DNA from: Oleispira sp036960605
Lineage (GTDB): Bacteria; Pseudomonadota; Gammaproteobacteria; Pseudomonadales; Oceanobacteraceae
Length of the DNA: 64,000 nucleotides
Direction: 5' to 3'
Assembly: GCA_036960605.1 (NCBI GenBank)
Contig: JBALXI010000002.1
Span: 62,001 to 126,000, forward strand
Shown: one piece after another, positions 52,212 to 60,975 of the stretch
How the letters are laid out: each line of letters starts with the position of its first letter
Position numbering within the stretch: position 1 is the stretch's first letter
Notes under the pieces: generated by a model
What the model saw: only the letters and a program-made list of their open reading frames with translations
What the model was told of the DNA's origin: nothing
Database searches by the model: none
Made by a program: the position numbers and the translations under genes

Positions 52212-54197
52212 TCAAGGGTTGGTTGTTATTTGTGCTTTTTTAAGTTGCATCGGTAAGGCAACGTAGCGAGCTTTCTCTTCGATAGTTAAGCTAGTAAATG
52301 AGTTTTCAGCAATTTTATTTTGCAGGGATTGAAATTCACGACGTAATAATCTCAATCTTAGGTTTTGCAAAGTGCCTTGAATATCATTGCTGGGATCTAC
52401 GCCTTCAGGAAGCTCTAAAACTTGGTTTGCGATGTTTTTCAGGTGCTCGGAAAAGGGTGTACCTGTCCATTGAATTAATAAACCAATACTGCTGCTTTGA
52501 GGGTTTTGTTTAAGCTTCTTTAGTATTTCGCATAATAAACGTTCACTTTCATCTTCCGGTTCAAAGTCTTCTAATGGCTCAATACGTTGAGCGCTTTCAG
52601 GAAACTTAACCAGTAGCGTCAGTGCTTTTTGAGTGAGAATGGAGAGCTGTTTATCTTCTTTTGTATTTCTTGGGGTTGAGACATTCGATGATGGCTGCGC
52701 CGATCCATCGGTATCAATGAAATCGCCCGCGTTAAAATCTTGTTCTTCGCTATTATCGTATTGATGATCATCGTAGTGGCTGGATGTGTGCGTTTTCGGT
52801 GCCGAGACTTGGTCGGCTTGAGACTTGATCGTCTGCTCTGGCTGCTGACGATTAACTCTATGCTGATTGGGTTGTTCAGTTTCGGTTGGCAATAACTTTG
52901 CGAGAATTTCTTGTTTGATTCCCGTTTCTTGGGATAGCTGTTGCTGCATTAATTCTTTCAGCATGCCGGTCGGCAAGCGAGATATTAACGGTGCGGCTAG
53001 TTGACCGAAGCGTGCCTTGCCATCAAGGGTATCGAAATCTACTTGTTCTTTTACACTGTCGAATACAAATTCAGGCAGATGCTTTGAGTTATCTAGGCGT
53101 TTTTCAAAGGCTTCTTTGCCTTCTTTACGCACGATGGTATCCGGGTCTTCGCCGTCGGGTAAGAATAGAAAACGTGCCTGTAAGCCATCTTGCAGTGCAG
53201 GGATTACAGTTTCCATGGCGCGCTGCGCTGCTTTACGACCTGCGTTATCACCATCAAAGCAAAAAATAATTTCGGGTACGACTTTAAACAAACGGCGTAT
53301 GTGGTGTTCGCTAGTCGAGGTGCCTAGTGTTGCAACGGCGTAATGAATACCGTATTCGGCCAACGCAACGACATCCATATAGCCTTCGACTATGATCATT
53401 CGGGTTAGCTTTTGGCGAATTTTACGCGCTTCATAGAGGCCATACAGTTCTTGGCTTTTATGGAAGATTGGGGTTTCTGGTGAGTTTAGGTATTTGGGTT
53501 TTTCATCCCCTAAAACTCGTCCACCAAAAGCGATTACCTGACCTTTTACATTGCGAATCGGAAACATAACACGATCACGGAAGCGGTCATAAGTGCGGCC
53601 ATCTTCTTTTTCGATGGTCATGCCGCAGCTGATTAATTGCTTAATGGTTTTGTTATTGGTGCTGTCGTTTTTCTCGCCGGGGGCTAGGGCATTTTGTAAA
53701 TTGTCCCAGCCTGGTGGGGCATAACCGATGGAGAAAAATTTGGCGGCTTTACCAGAAAGTCCACGATCTTTTAGGTAGTCGATCGCTTTAGCTTTGTCTT
53801 TGCTGGTGCGCAGTTGTTTTTCAAAAAAGTCGGCTGCTTTTTGTGTGAGGGCATGCAGTTCGCGATATTGAGGTTCGCGATTTTGCTGCTGCGACCCTTC
53901 GCGAGGGACTTCTATATTAAGGTCGCCCGCAAGTTTTTCTACCGCGTCAGGAAATTCAAGGCCATCAAATTCCATAACAAATTTAAGCGCACTGCCTGTC
54001 GCGCCACAGCCAAAGCAATAATAAAACTGTTTATCGGGGCTAACGGTGAAGGAGGGGGTTTTTTCGTTATGAAAAGGGCAGCAGGCGGAGTAATTCTTGC
54101 CGGCTTTTTTTAGACGAGTGCGTGCACTCACCACATCGATTATGTCGAGGCGACTGATTAAATCATCGATGAAGTTTTGCGGTATGCGTCCGGCCAT
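52212..54197 (-). CDS. dnaG: DNA primase DnaG
   Basis: A 661-residue primase that makes RNA primers at the replication fork. The N-terminal zinc ribbon has CCPFHNEKTPSF and FYYCFGC (near residues 39-63). The TOPRIM core has VIFCFDGDNAGRKAAQRAM-type motifs (near 305-325), starting from MIIVEGYMDVVALAEYG near 265. A Gln/Asp-rich linker (about 430-515) links to the DnaB-binding C-terminus. The gene lies between yqeY and rpoD. A terminator lies upstream (54225-54252) so the yqeY and dnaG transcripts are partly separate. Confidence 0.97.
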   Translation of the reverse strand: MAGRIPQNFIDDLISRLDIIDVVSARTRLKKAGKNYSACCPFHNEKTPSFTVSPDKQFYYCFGCGATGSALKFVMEFDGLEFPDAVEKLAGDLNIEVPREGSQQQNREPQYRELHALTQKAADFFEKQLRTSKDKAKAIDYLKDRGLSGKAAKFFSIGYAPPGWDNLQNALAPGEKNDSTNNKTIKQLISCGMTIEKEDGRTYDRFRDRVMFPIRNVKGQVIAFGGRVLGDEKPKYLNSPETPIFHKSQELYGLYEARKIRQKLTRMIIVEGYMDVVALAEYGIHYAVATLGTSTSEHHIRRLFKVVPEIIFCFDGDNAGRKAAQRAMETVIPALQDGLQARFLFLPDGEDPDTIVRKEGKEAFEKRLDNSKHLPEFVFDSVKEQVDFDTLDGKARFGQLAAPLISRLPTGMLKELMQQQLSQETGIKQEILAKLLPTETEQPNQHRVNRQQPEQTIKSQADQVSAPKTHTSSHYDDHQYDNSEEQDFNAGDFIDTDGSAQPSSNVSTPRNTKEDKQLSILTQKALTLLVKFPESAQRIEPLEDFEPEDESERLLCEILKKLKQNPQSSSIGLLIQWTGTPFSEHLKNIANQVLELPEGVDPSNDIQGTLQNLRLRLLRREFQSLQNKIAENSFTSLTIEEKARYVALPMQLKKAQITTNP

Positions 54198-54224
54198 GTG
54201 GCTTACTTTACTCTAAACAGAAAC

Positions 54225-54252
54225 AAATAAGGCAGCCGAAGCTGCCTTATTT
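54225..54252. terminator. Bidirectional terminator between yqeY and dnaG
   Basis: AAATAAGGCAGC pairs perfectly with GCTGCCTTATTT around CGAA (a stable tetraloop). It lies 56 bp after the yqeY stop, so it may attenuate transcription from rpsU-yqeY into dnaG. Confidence 0.85.
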
Positions 54253-54308
54253 AGTCAATCAAAAGATTGTGTGTCGATTAGCCGGCCATTTAGCTGGTAG
54301 CGTGGGAG

Positions 54309-54755
54309 TTAACCCAGTGCCGCTTTAACCAGTCGGCTGACTTGCGCCATATCGGCGCGGCCTTGTACTTGTGGTTTGAGGACGCCCATTAATTTACCCA
54401 TATCCTGCATGCTTGCAGCACCGGTTTGGGTAACAGCGTCAGCCACTATTTTGGCCAGTTCATCTTCACTCAGTGCTTCTGGTAGAAACTCAGAGATGAC
54501 AGAAATTTCAAACTTTTCTGTATCGGCAAGATCGTGACGATCAGCTTGCTCGTATTGTTCAATTGAGTTCTGACGTTGCTTAACCATTTTATCTAAAATG
54601 ATTAGCGCGCGATCGTCATCAATCTCGATACGTTCATCTACTTCAACACGTTTAAATTCTGCAGAAGCTAGGCGTAACGTAGACAAGCGAGGCTTGTCCT
54701 TGGCACGCATGGCATCTTTAATAGAACTTTTTATACTTGCAACGATAGCACTCAT
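54309..54755 (-). CDS. yqeY: GatB/YqeY domain-containing protein
   Basis: A 148-residue YqeY family protein. Helical, with SIKDAMRAKDKPRLSTLRLASAEFKRVEVDE at residues 11-41, LIILDKMVKQRQNSIEQYEQADRHDLADTE near 48-80 (in parts) and GKLMGVLKPQVQGRADMAQVSRLVK at the end. The C-terminal half is related to the tRNA-binding tail of GatB, so tRNA-related binding has been proposed; no function is established. It lies between rpsU and dnaG, a widely conserved order in gammaproteobacteria. Confidence 0.95.
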   Translation of the reverse strand: MSAIVASIKSSIKDAMRAKDKPRLSTLRLASAEFKRVEVDERIEIDDDRALIILDKMVKQRQNSIEQYEQADRHDLADTEKFEISVISEFLPEALSEDELAKIVADAVTQTGAASMQDMGKLMGVLKPQVQGRADMAQVSRLVKAALG

Positions 54756-54813
54756 AAAATATTTCTTTTGATCGACGGTATATAGCTAAAAAGTAGCTAG
54801 AAACGGGGTTTGA

Positions 54814-55029
54814 TTAGTACAAACGAACCATTTTTTTGTTTTCACGCTGAACTTTCTTCGCGTGACGCTTAACAGCAGCAGCAGCTTTACGCTTACGTAC
54901 TGAAGTTGGCTTTTCATAATGTTCACGACGACGAACTTCTGACAAAACGCCTGCTTTTTCGCAAGAACGTTTGAAACGACGTAGAGCTACATCAAATGGC
55001 TCGTTTTCTTTAAGTTTTACAGCTGGCAT
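54814..55029 (-). CDS. rpsU: 30S ribosomal protein S21
   Basis: A 71-residue basic protein with the S21 sequence MPAVKLKENEPFDVALRRFK, then KAGVLSEVRRREHYEKPTS and a Lys/Arg-rich C-terminus. S21 binds the 30S platform near the anti-Shine-Dalgarno region and supports initiation. It heads the rpsU-yqeY-dnaG-rpoD macromolecular synthesis order and is divergent from tsaD. A consensus-like promoter lies 106 bp upstream. Confidence 0.98.
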   Translation of the reverse strand: MPAVKLKENEPFDVALRRFKRSCEKAGVLSEVRRREHYEKPTSVRKRKAAAAVKRHAKKVQRENKKMVRLY

Positions 55030-55377
55030 CCAAAATCACCTAATAAATAATTCAGTGTTAATCTTTCAAGGGCAACCACAAGAAGCCCGAATTTGGTCTT
55101 TCTACAAGGTATACATGACGCACACCTTATATAAGGGCGGGCATTCTAATTGGTATACACTTGAATTGCAAAGAGTATAGGCGAGGTAAGTAGGATTATT
55201 TGCAATTACCACATTCTATAGGCTTTAAATAACCAAATGACCTCAAAACTTCCCTATTTAGTCCCTAATATGACCAAAGTAGTGACTAATGTTATATAGG
55301 GTATCCTCAAATCCTTGGCTTAAGCGTATCATGCGGCAATTGATTTATTACGACTTTATTGAGGAATTAGAGGCTTT
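55030..55377. other. Intergenic region between rpsU and tsaD
   Basis: 348 bp without a gene. It carries the rpsU promoter on the minus strand (55143-55171). The tsaD ribosome site is GAGGAATTAGAGG just before 55378. I see no further supported feature. Confidence 0.6.
55143..55171 (-). promoter_or_regulatory. Predicted sigma-70 promoter of rpsU operon
   Basis: On the minus strand, TTGCAA (55171-55166) and TAGAAT (55148-55143) are separated by exactly 17 bp, which is the optimal spacing. Each box has one or two mismatches to the consensus. The expected transcription start is about 105 bp before rpsU. Confidence 0.6.
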
Positions 55378-56451
55378 ATGCTGATTCTAGGCTTGGAAAC
55401 TTCCTGTGACGAAACGGGCGTAGCGGTATTTGATAGCGAGCGCGGTTTATTAGCGCACCGTTTATACTCACAAATTGCGGTTCATGCGGAATACGGCGGT
55501 GTCGTGCCTGAATTGGCCTCTCGCGATCACGTACGCAAAGCTCTGCCCTTGATTAACGAAGCGTTAGCAGAAGCAGGGCATACGGTACAGGACTTAGAGG
55601 GGATTGCTTATACGCAAGGCCCTGGCTTAGTCGGAGCGCTTCTAGTAGGGGCTAGCTTAGGTCGTTCTTTGGCTTGGGGGCTGGATATTCCTGCGGTGGG
55701 TGTACACCACATGGAAGGCCATTTATTGGCCCCTATGCTAGAAGAAAATAGACCAGAATTTCCTTTTGTTGCTCTATTAGTCTCCGGTGGTCATACCCAG
55801 CTCGTGCATGTGGCAGGTATTGGCGAATATACTTTATTAGGCGAGTCTCTGGATGATGCGGCAGGCGAAGCCTTTGATAAGGCGGCCAAAATGATGGGCT
55901 TGCCTTATCCTGGCGGCCCTGAGTTAAGTAAGTTAGCGGAGCAGGGGGATGATAAACGATTTGTTTTCCCGCGCCCGATGACCAATCGTCCTGGTTTAGA
56001 TTTTTCCTTCAGTGGTTTAAAAACGGCAGCTCGCACTGCGATTCTTGAGCAAGCCGTTGATGGGGTATTAGCGCAGCAGACTAAGGCGGATATCAGCGCC
56101 TGTTTCCAAGCGGCTGTGGTCGATACACTGGCGATTAAGTGTAAGCGTGCTTTAAAACAAACGGGTTTAAAGAACTTAGTGATTGCCGGTGGTGTTGGGG
56201 CGAATACATTATTACGCCAACAGCTAACGGAAATGACGAAGAAATTAGGCGGGCAGGTGTTTTATCCACGCCCAGAGTTTTGTACCGACAACGGTGCAAT
56301 GATTGCCTATGCCGGGTGTCAGCGCTTGATGGCAGGTCAAACGGCGGGTTTGGCTTTATCGGTTATGCCGCGTTGGCCAATGACTGAGTTACCGGCTATT
56401 TCAGCCATTAATAGTCAGGGCGACGGCTCTTGTGGAGAGGTGAATGGATAA
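55378..56451 (+). CDS. tsaD: tRNA threonylcarbamoyladenosine transferase subunit TsaD
   Basis: A 357-residue ASKHA-fold protein that transfers threonylcarbamoyl to A37 of ANN-decoding tRNAs with TsaB and TsaE. Metal-site histidines are in VGVHHMEGHLLAP near residue 109, and SGGHTQLVHV near 138 is the ATP-binding loop. Conserved ETSCDETG at residues 7-14 and VAGGVGANTLLRQQL near 275 complete it. The last 20 residues are extended relative to E. coli. Its stop overlaps the folB start by 8 bp, so they are in one operon, divergent from rpsU. Confidence 0.97.
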   Translation: MLILGLETSCDETGVAVFDSERGLLAHRLYSQIAVHAEYGGVVPELASRDHVRKALPLINEALAEAGHTVQDLEGIAYTQGPGLVGALLVGASLGRSLAWGLDIPAVGVHHMEGHLLAPMLEENRPEFPFVALLVSGGHTQLVHVAGIGEYTLLGESLDDAAGEAFDKAAKMMGLPYPGGPELSKLAEQGDDKRFVFPRPMTNRPGLDFSFSGLKTAARTAILEQAVDGVLAQQTKADISACFQAAVVDTLAIKCKRALKQTGLKNLVIAGGVGANTLLRQQLTEMTKKLGGQVFYPRPEFCTDNGAMIAYAGCQRLMAGQTAGLALSVMPRWPMTELPAISAINSQGDGSCGEVNG

Positions 56452-56791
56452 GGTTTTTATTCGTGGTTTAAAAATTGAAACCATAATTGGTGTTTTCGCT
56501 TGGGAAAAACAGGTGAGCCAGCCTTTGATTTTTGATATCGAGATGAATTGGGATATCACTAAGGCTGCAGAAACTGATGACCTTGCGTATGCACTTAATT
56601 ATGCGGCCGTAAGCGATCGTGTGATTGAATTTGTACAAGGCAATCAATACGACTTGTTAGAACGGCTACTGGTTCAGTTGGCGGAAACACTGCGTACTGA
56701 ATTTTCGATTCCTAAAATTAAAATTCGCGTAGAGAAGCCAGCGGTTGCTCCTGATGCGATTGCTGTTGGTCTGGAAATTGAACGTGGTTAA
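56444..56791 (+). CDS. folB: Dihydroneopterin aldolase FolB
   Basis: A 115-residue aldolase of folate biosynthesis that converts 7,8-dihydroneopterin to 6-hydroxymethyl-7,8-dihydropterin. MDKVFIRGLKIETIIGVFAWEK and FDIEMNWDI, then ALNYAAVSDRVIEFV and the C-terminal VRVEKP-type strand KIRVEKPAVAPDA are family blocks. It begins inside tsaD and ends over folK start, showing tight translational coupling of the tsaD-folB-folK series. Confidence 0.95.
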   Translation: MDKVFIRGLKIETIIGVFAWEKQVSQPLIFDIEMNWDITKAAETDDLAYALNYAAVSDRVIEFVQGNQYDLLERLLVQLAETLRTEFSIPKIKIRVEKPAVAPDAIAVGLEIERG

Positions 56792-57269
56792 GGTTTATCT
56801 TGGTATTGGTTCTAATATTGAACCTGAAAAAAATATTGCAGAAGGGCTTATTAGTTTAGAGAAACTGTTCTCGAAATTAATAATCTCACCGACTTATTTA
56901 GCCCCCCCTTTTGGTTTTATTGGAGATGACTTTCATAACCTAGTTGTTTCTACAGAAACAGATTTGTCTGCTGAAAATATCGTAAAAGCATTGCGCCAAA
57001 TCGAATTTGAACATGGTCGCCCTGAATACGCGGTGAAGTTTTCTTCGCGTAGTTTAGACATCGATTTATTGCTGTATGGCGATTATGTTGGCAAGGTTGA
57101 TGGCTATAAAATACCACGTTCCGATATTGATAAATTCGATTTTGTGTTGCGGCCATTGCAGGATATCGCGGCTAATGCAGTGCACCCGGTGAGTGGGAAA
57201 AGTTTTGCGGACTTGTGGTATGAAATGAGTGCCTTGACTGAAAATCAGCTTGAACTTGTTAAAGAGTAA
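56784..57269 (+). CDS. folK: HPPK (6-hydroxymethyl-7,8-dihydropterin pyrophosphokinase) FolK
   Basis: A 161-residue enzyme acting after FolB. VYLGIGSNIEPEKNI at the start, PPFGFIGDDFHNLVV near residue 43 and SRSLDIDLLLYGD near 90 (the metal-binding and substrate loop) identify it. Start is the GTG at 56784, overlapping the folB stop; the longer upstream frame (from 56745) runs inside folB. The arginine and aspartate in RSLDID are conserved in HPPKs. The C-terminus is a little short but complete. Confidence 0.93.
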   Translation: MVKVYLGIGSNIEPEKNIAEGLISLEKLFSKLIISPTYLAPPFGFIGDDFHNLVVSTETDLSAENIVKALRQIEFEHGRPEYAVKFSSRSLDIDLLLYGDYVGKVDGYKIPRSDIDKFDFVLRPLQDIAANAVHPVSGKSFADLWYEMSALTENQLELVKE

Positions 57270-57290
57270 AGAGACAAACTAAAAGCGGTT

Positions 57291-57443
57291 AACCACAGAG
57301 GGCACAGAGTACACAGAGAAAATCGAGGGAGAATGTGAGGAGGAAGATTGAGGGAATATAGGAAAAGATCTTGTGTTCCATTATAAATCCTCGTCATTTA
57401 TCTTTTCTCTGTGTAGCGCAGCGGCTCTGTGTCCTCTGTGGTG
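57291..57443. repeat. Inverted-repeat intergenic element, ACCACAGAGG-type
   Basis: The arm at 57291-57322 (AACCACAGAGGGCACAGAGT then ACACAGAGAAAA) is matched in inverted orientation by 57403-57443 (TTTTCTCTGTGT, an extra 10 nt, then CTCTGTGTCCTCTGTGGT). Sequences built on CACAGAG units of this type recur between genes in many bacterial genomes. The 80-nt middle is not repeated. It lies between the convergent folK and cca and can fold into a long hairpin. Confidence 0.8.
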
Positions 57444-57472
57444 ATTCTTTATTTTGTCTTTATTCTTTGTCT

Positions 57473-58699
57473 TTATTCTTTGTCTTGTGAAAGCCGTTTA
57501 ATCACCACTAAACGCTCAGCTGCCATCGCTTCGCCAATCGCTTTCCCCAGTATCCCTTGCGCCACGAATTCCTTCGCGTTAATTTCTAAACAAGCCTTAG
57601 CAATTTCAGTAATGTATTCAACCTGAGAATACTCAACGCTTTCAAAGCCCGTGCGGCCTCGGCTATCAGCTTTGCAGGCAAGAAGTATTTGTTGCAGGCG
57701 TTCAGGTTTGCGCCACAAATCAATTTTATTAAAAAACTTGAGCAGTGTTTGTGGTTTTAATTCAAAGGCTCTATGGACATGGGTATGAAAAACACAGACC
57801 AGTCTGGATAAATCTTTAAACTCATTGGGTGTTTTTAGTCGTTGATTTAATTCAATCACTAAATGCTCACCCGACTGCTCGTGGCCGTGATGGCTGGGTA
57901 AGAGCTCTTCTGAGGTTAATCCTTTACCTAGGTCATGCAGCAGGCTCGCCCAGCGTATATTAATATCGCTTGTGAGTTTACTGGCTTGCTCTAAAACCAT
58001 TAACGTATGAATGCCACAATCAATTTCTGGGTGATGCTTTTCAGGTTGTGGAATACCGAATAAGCGATCTAGTTCTGGGAATATGATTTCTAGCGCATGG
58101 CAGTCGCGCAATACTTGGAAGTACACCCACGGTTGTGATTCGCCCAAGGCCCGTTCAGTTTCTTGCCAAACCCTTTCTGGGGTTAAGTGATTTAACTCTC
58201 CACTGGCGGCGATGTCTTGCATTAGCGCGAGGGTTTCTTCGGCAATGGTAAAACCTAAGTGAGCAAAGCGTGCAGCAAAGCGTGCAACCCGCAAAACCCT
58301 TAGTGGATCTTCAGAAAAAGCATCGGAGACGTGGCGTAGTTTCTTTTCTTTGATATCACGTTGGCCGTGGTAAGGGTCGACCAGACTGCCGTCATAATTT
58401 TGGGCCATCGCATTGATGGTCAGGTCGCGGCGTAATAAATCTTCTTCCAGTGTAATGTCTGGATTGAAGTCACAAATGAATCCTTGATAGCCGCTACCTG
58501 ATTTTCTTTCGGTGCGGGCAAGTGCGTGCTCTTCTTTCGTTTTAGGGTGTAGAAAAACGGGAAAATCAGCTCCGACCTGGCTATAGCCTAATTTAATAAG
58601 TTCATCAGGAGTACTGCCAACCACAACCCAATCTTTATCTTTGATATTGATATTGAGTAAGGCATCACGCACTGCGCCACCGACAAGATAAATTTGCAT
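57473..58699 (-). CDS. cca: CCA-adding enzyme (tRNA nucleotidyltransferase)
   Basis: A 408-residue multifunctional CCA tRNA nucleotidyltransferase, class II, that adds or repairs the CCA tail. MQIYLVGGAVRDALLNINIKDKDWVVVG at residues 1-28 includes the catalytic DxD; RRDLTINAMAQ near 90 and EDPLRVLRVARFAAR near 135 are further signatures. An HD phosphohydrolase domain (LLHDLGKG near 250) fits the proteobacterial type with phosphatase activity. The window tRNA has its CCA encoded, so repair is likely the main role. It is convergent with folK across the inverted-repeat element. Confidence 0.96.
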   Translation of the reverse strand: MQIYLVGGAVRDALLNINIKDKDWVVVGSTPDELIKLGYSQVGADFPVFLHPKTKEEHALARTERKSGSGYQGFICDFNPDITLEEDLLRRDLTINAMAQNYDGSLVDPYHGQRDIKEKKLRHVSDAFSEDPLRVLRVARFAARFAHLGFTIAEETLALMQDIAASGELNHLTPERVWQETERALGESQPWVYFQVLRDCHALEIIFPELDRLFGIPQPEKHHPEIDCGIHTLMVLEQASKLTSDINIRWASLLHDLGKGLTSEELLPSHHGHEQSGEHLVIELNQRLKTPNEFKDLSRLVCVFHTHVHRAFELKPQTLLKFFNKIDLWRKPERLQQILLACKADSRGRTGFESVEYSQVEYITEIAKACLEINAKEFVAQGILGKAIGEAMAAERLVVIKRLSQDKE

Positions 58700-58734
58700 T
58701 ACGAACCATTTGCTTAAAGATTAATGAATAGGGC

Positions 58735-58768
58735 AAAAAAAAGCCCTAATCCGAAGATTAAGGCTTTA
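58735..58768 (-). terminator. Terminator after the TraF-like gene
   Basis: On the minus strand AAAGCCTTAATC and GATTAGGGCTTT form a stem with loop TTCG, followed by eight Ts. Confidence 0.85.
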
Positions 58769-58823
58769 GTTTAAACTGCTTTGAACTTGTTTTCAGCAGG
58801 AAATGACGTTGACAAAGGATTCT

Positions 58824-60476
58824 CTAAAAATAGAAACCAAACTCCATCGCTGCGCCTGCTTCTTTTTCTGGGTCACTAGGGTTTGCCATTACAGCAAGGT
58901 CAAAGTGAACCCCAAATGGTGACAAACCGAAGCCAAGAGAAGCAATTGAAGAGTCAGAAGCACTTAGGTTAGTACGATAACCTGCTCTTAATTGCAGCGT
59001 ATCAAATAGATCAAACTCAGCACCAATAGACGCATATTGAGTGGCTGATTCGAAAGCGACAGGGTCGTTTTCCATTAAATCTAGATCAATGGCAACCACG
59101 GTCCACTCTGTGGTATGCGATATACCTGCTCTAAATTGAGTATCGAGGCTGACTTTAGTTTTGGCTATTTGAGTATTGCCGACAGGTCCGTACGCATTAC
59201 TTTTAGTTTCATATTCTTTGCTTAGCAAGTTTTTGGCCACTAGGCCCGCTTGCCACTGCTTGTCTTGCCCAAATTGATATGCCGCACCGACATCAATATT
59301 GAAGGCAGAAAAGTCTTGTTCAGTATCCTTTACATCGTCGCTATCGATCTCTTCGTCTTCGACACTAGCGACGAAGTTGAAGGTTTTAATTGTTTGTAAT
59401 TTAGGCGTAATACCAATGGCAATATTTTCACCCGCAATCGAAAATTCACGAGATAATGTAAGGCCAATTTCAGTAATAGCTACGGCAATGACTTGCACGC
59501 TAGAGGTTAATTCGGGGTCCTCAGCGATAACAAGATTGCCATTTCCATCGGTGCCAATAATAACGGTATTGCCACTTTGAGCAGAAAAATTATTGAGCTG
59601 TGTAAATTCTGTATCGATAGTCTCTCTTTGAGCGATAGCGTCAATAGCAAGATTTTGACAAGCAGATAGGTTTCCTGGTGTCGGGTTATCACAGTTGATA
59701 TTTTCAGCTTCTGCTAGTGTCGATGCTAAAGTCGCAGTAGCAGAGGTGTAATCTTCGACTTCGCCAGCGTAATCATTAACGGCACCGGCATAATCATTAA
59801 GCAGTGCTTGATCATCTGCAGTAAAAAACATGCGGCCAGAGAAATAGGCAGAGCCAGAAACTGACACCGCAGCGGCAAACGTTTTACTTGGAATGGCAAT
59901 GGCGCCGTTGATACCCAGTGATCCTCTAAGTGGACTGCCAGAAAGGTTATCCAATTCTGAGGTTAGATCAAAGGTTGTTTGAGTTAGATCCGCGGTTTGA
60001 ACTTGTACATTGCCTATCGAGGTATTCAAGGTGTTAGCGGTGTTGCTCAATGTTGTAGCATTAGTATTAGGATCGCTTAATAAATTATCAAGATTATTAA
60101 TTTGGTTTTCAACAGAGTTGGGACCATTGGTTAAGATATTATCAAGATTCGTTAGAATGCTATCAAAATGGTCAATGATAGGTTCTTGAGTTGTTTTGTA
60201 ATCTTTATTAGCTAAATCATCAAAAGACTCGACGAGCTTATCTTCATCCGCCACGACAATACCTATTTGCGGAAAGATGATGGCAAAATCATCTTCTTCA
60301 TTAGCCGTCGATAGTAACGCAGGATTATATTGCGGCGCGTGTGCTAACTTTGCACTCGCAACACCGGTGCTGCCCATCGCAAGACCTCGGGCATCCATTG
60401 GTAATAAGGGGGTTGCAGCGGCTTGTTGTACTAGTGCCATGGCAATGCTGGTAGCGAGCAGAGAGCGTTTGATCAT
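58824..60476 (-). CDS. TraF-like outer-membrane beta-barrel protein (PF13729-type)
   Basis: A 550-residue exported protein with a signal peptide (cut near AAA-TP). It opens with MDARGLAMGSTGVASAKLAHAPQYNPALLST, the pattern of the conjugal-transfer TraF_2/FadL-like family, and ends in a phenylalanine strand (FGFYF). Residues about 80-280 are a long Thr/Asn/Asp-rich helical insertion (NLDNILTNGPNSVENQINNLDNL) before the barrel resumes. Despite the name no conjugation genes are near, so a lipid- or small-molecule-transporting outer-membrane role is likelier. Function is not established. Confidence 0.78.
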   Translation of the reverse strand: MIKRSLLATSIAMALVQQAAATPLLPMDARGLAMGSTGVASAKLAHAPQYNPALLSTANEEDDFAIIFPQIGIVVADEDKLVESFDDLANKDYKTTQEPIIDHFDSILTNLDNILTNGPNSVENQINNLDNLLSDPNTNATTLSNTANTLNTSIGNVQVQTADLTQTTFDLTSELDNLSGSPLRGSLGINGAIAIPSKTFAAAVSVSGSAYFSGRMFFTADDQALLNDYAGAVNDYAGEVEDYTSATATLASTLAEAENINCDNPTPGNLSACQNLAIDAIAQRETIDTEFTQLNNFSAQSGNTVIIGTDGNGNLVIAEDPELTSSVQVIAVAITEIGLTLSREFSIAGENIAIGITPKLQTIKTFNFVASVEDEEIDSDDVKDTEQDFSAFNIDVGAAYQFGQDKQWQAGLVAKNLLSKEYETKSNAYGPVGNTQIAKTKVSLDTQFRAGISHTTEWTVVAIDLDLMENDPVAFESATQYASIGAEFDLFDTLQLRAGYRTNLSASDSSIASLGFGLSPFGVHFDLAVMANPSDPEKEAGAAMEFGFYF

Positions 60477-60975
60477 AATCTCAAGTCCTTAGGAGAGTAC
60501 TAATTCTAATTATTGCGGCATATTAAAGCGTTAGTAAAATAATTCATAGCCAGTTGATCCTTTTAGCATAGTGAACAAATTTGTCTCTTGCATGTCAGTT
60601 TGGCTAATACTATGATGAATTTTACTAATTTAGATTATTTTTTGCTAACTTATGTAAGTGGTTAGGAAAAATAGAATATAAATCAATGAGATTTTAAAAC
60701 GTGTTTATTTTATTAATGATAGTCGAAAAACATTTGATGCTGGCCAAACCAGTCTCTATTCGATGCTCGTGGCCGATGATTGCCCGCCGAGCAGTCGATT
60801 GTTTTTCGTGGTTCATTAAAAAGTAATATTCTCTAAATCAGATAAAAACTTTAAAGGCTGCGGATTTGCAGCCTTTTTTGTTTCTAGCATTTGTTCAAAT
60901 GTTCAGCTCCAAAATAAACTGCCTCTCCCTTCCTTATTTTTAACACTCTATTAACAAATAAATAGGATAAAGGGC
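60477..60975. other. Long intergenic region with orphan terminator
   Basis: 499 bp between divergent genes, mostly AT-rich. It holds a 36-codon reading frame at 60716-60826 on the plus strand without a ribosome site and a plus-strand terminator at 60853-60879. A small RNA or leader is possible; no gene can be confirmed. Confidence 0.55.
60853..60879 (+). terminator. Rho-independent terminator without an upstream gene
   Basis: AAAGGCTGC pairs with GCAGCCTTT around GGATTT and runs into six Ts. No plus-strand gene ends before it, so it may close a small RNA or short transcript from the interval 60600-60850. Confidence 0.75.

Noticed and set aside
58824..60476. Conjugation gene (TraF) suggesting a mobile element
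   Set aside because: No other transfer genes, integrase or att-like repeats in the vicinity; the family name is historical.
60716..60826. 36-codon ORF before the orphan terminator
   Set aside because: No ribosome site and no recognisable protein; a non-coding transcript is at least as likely.
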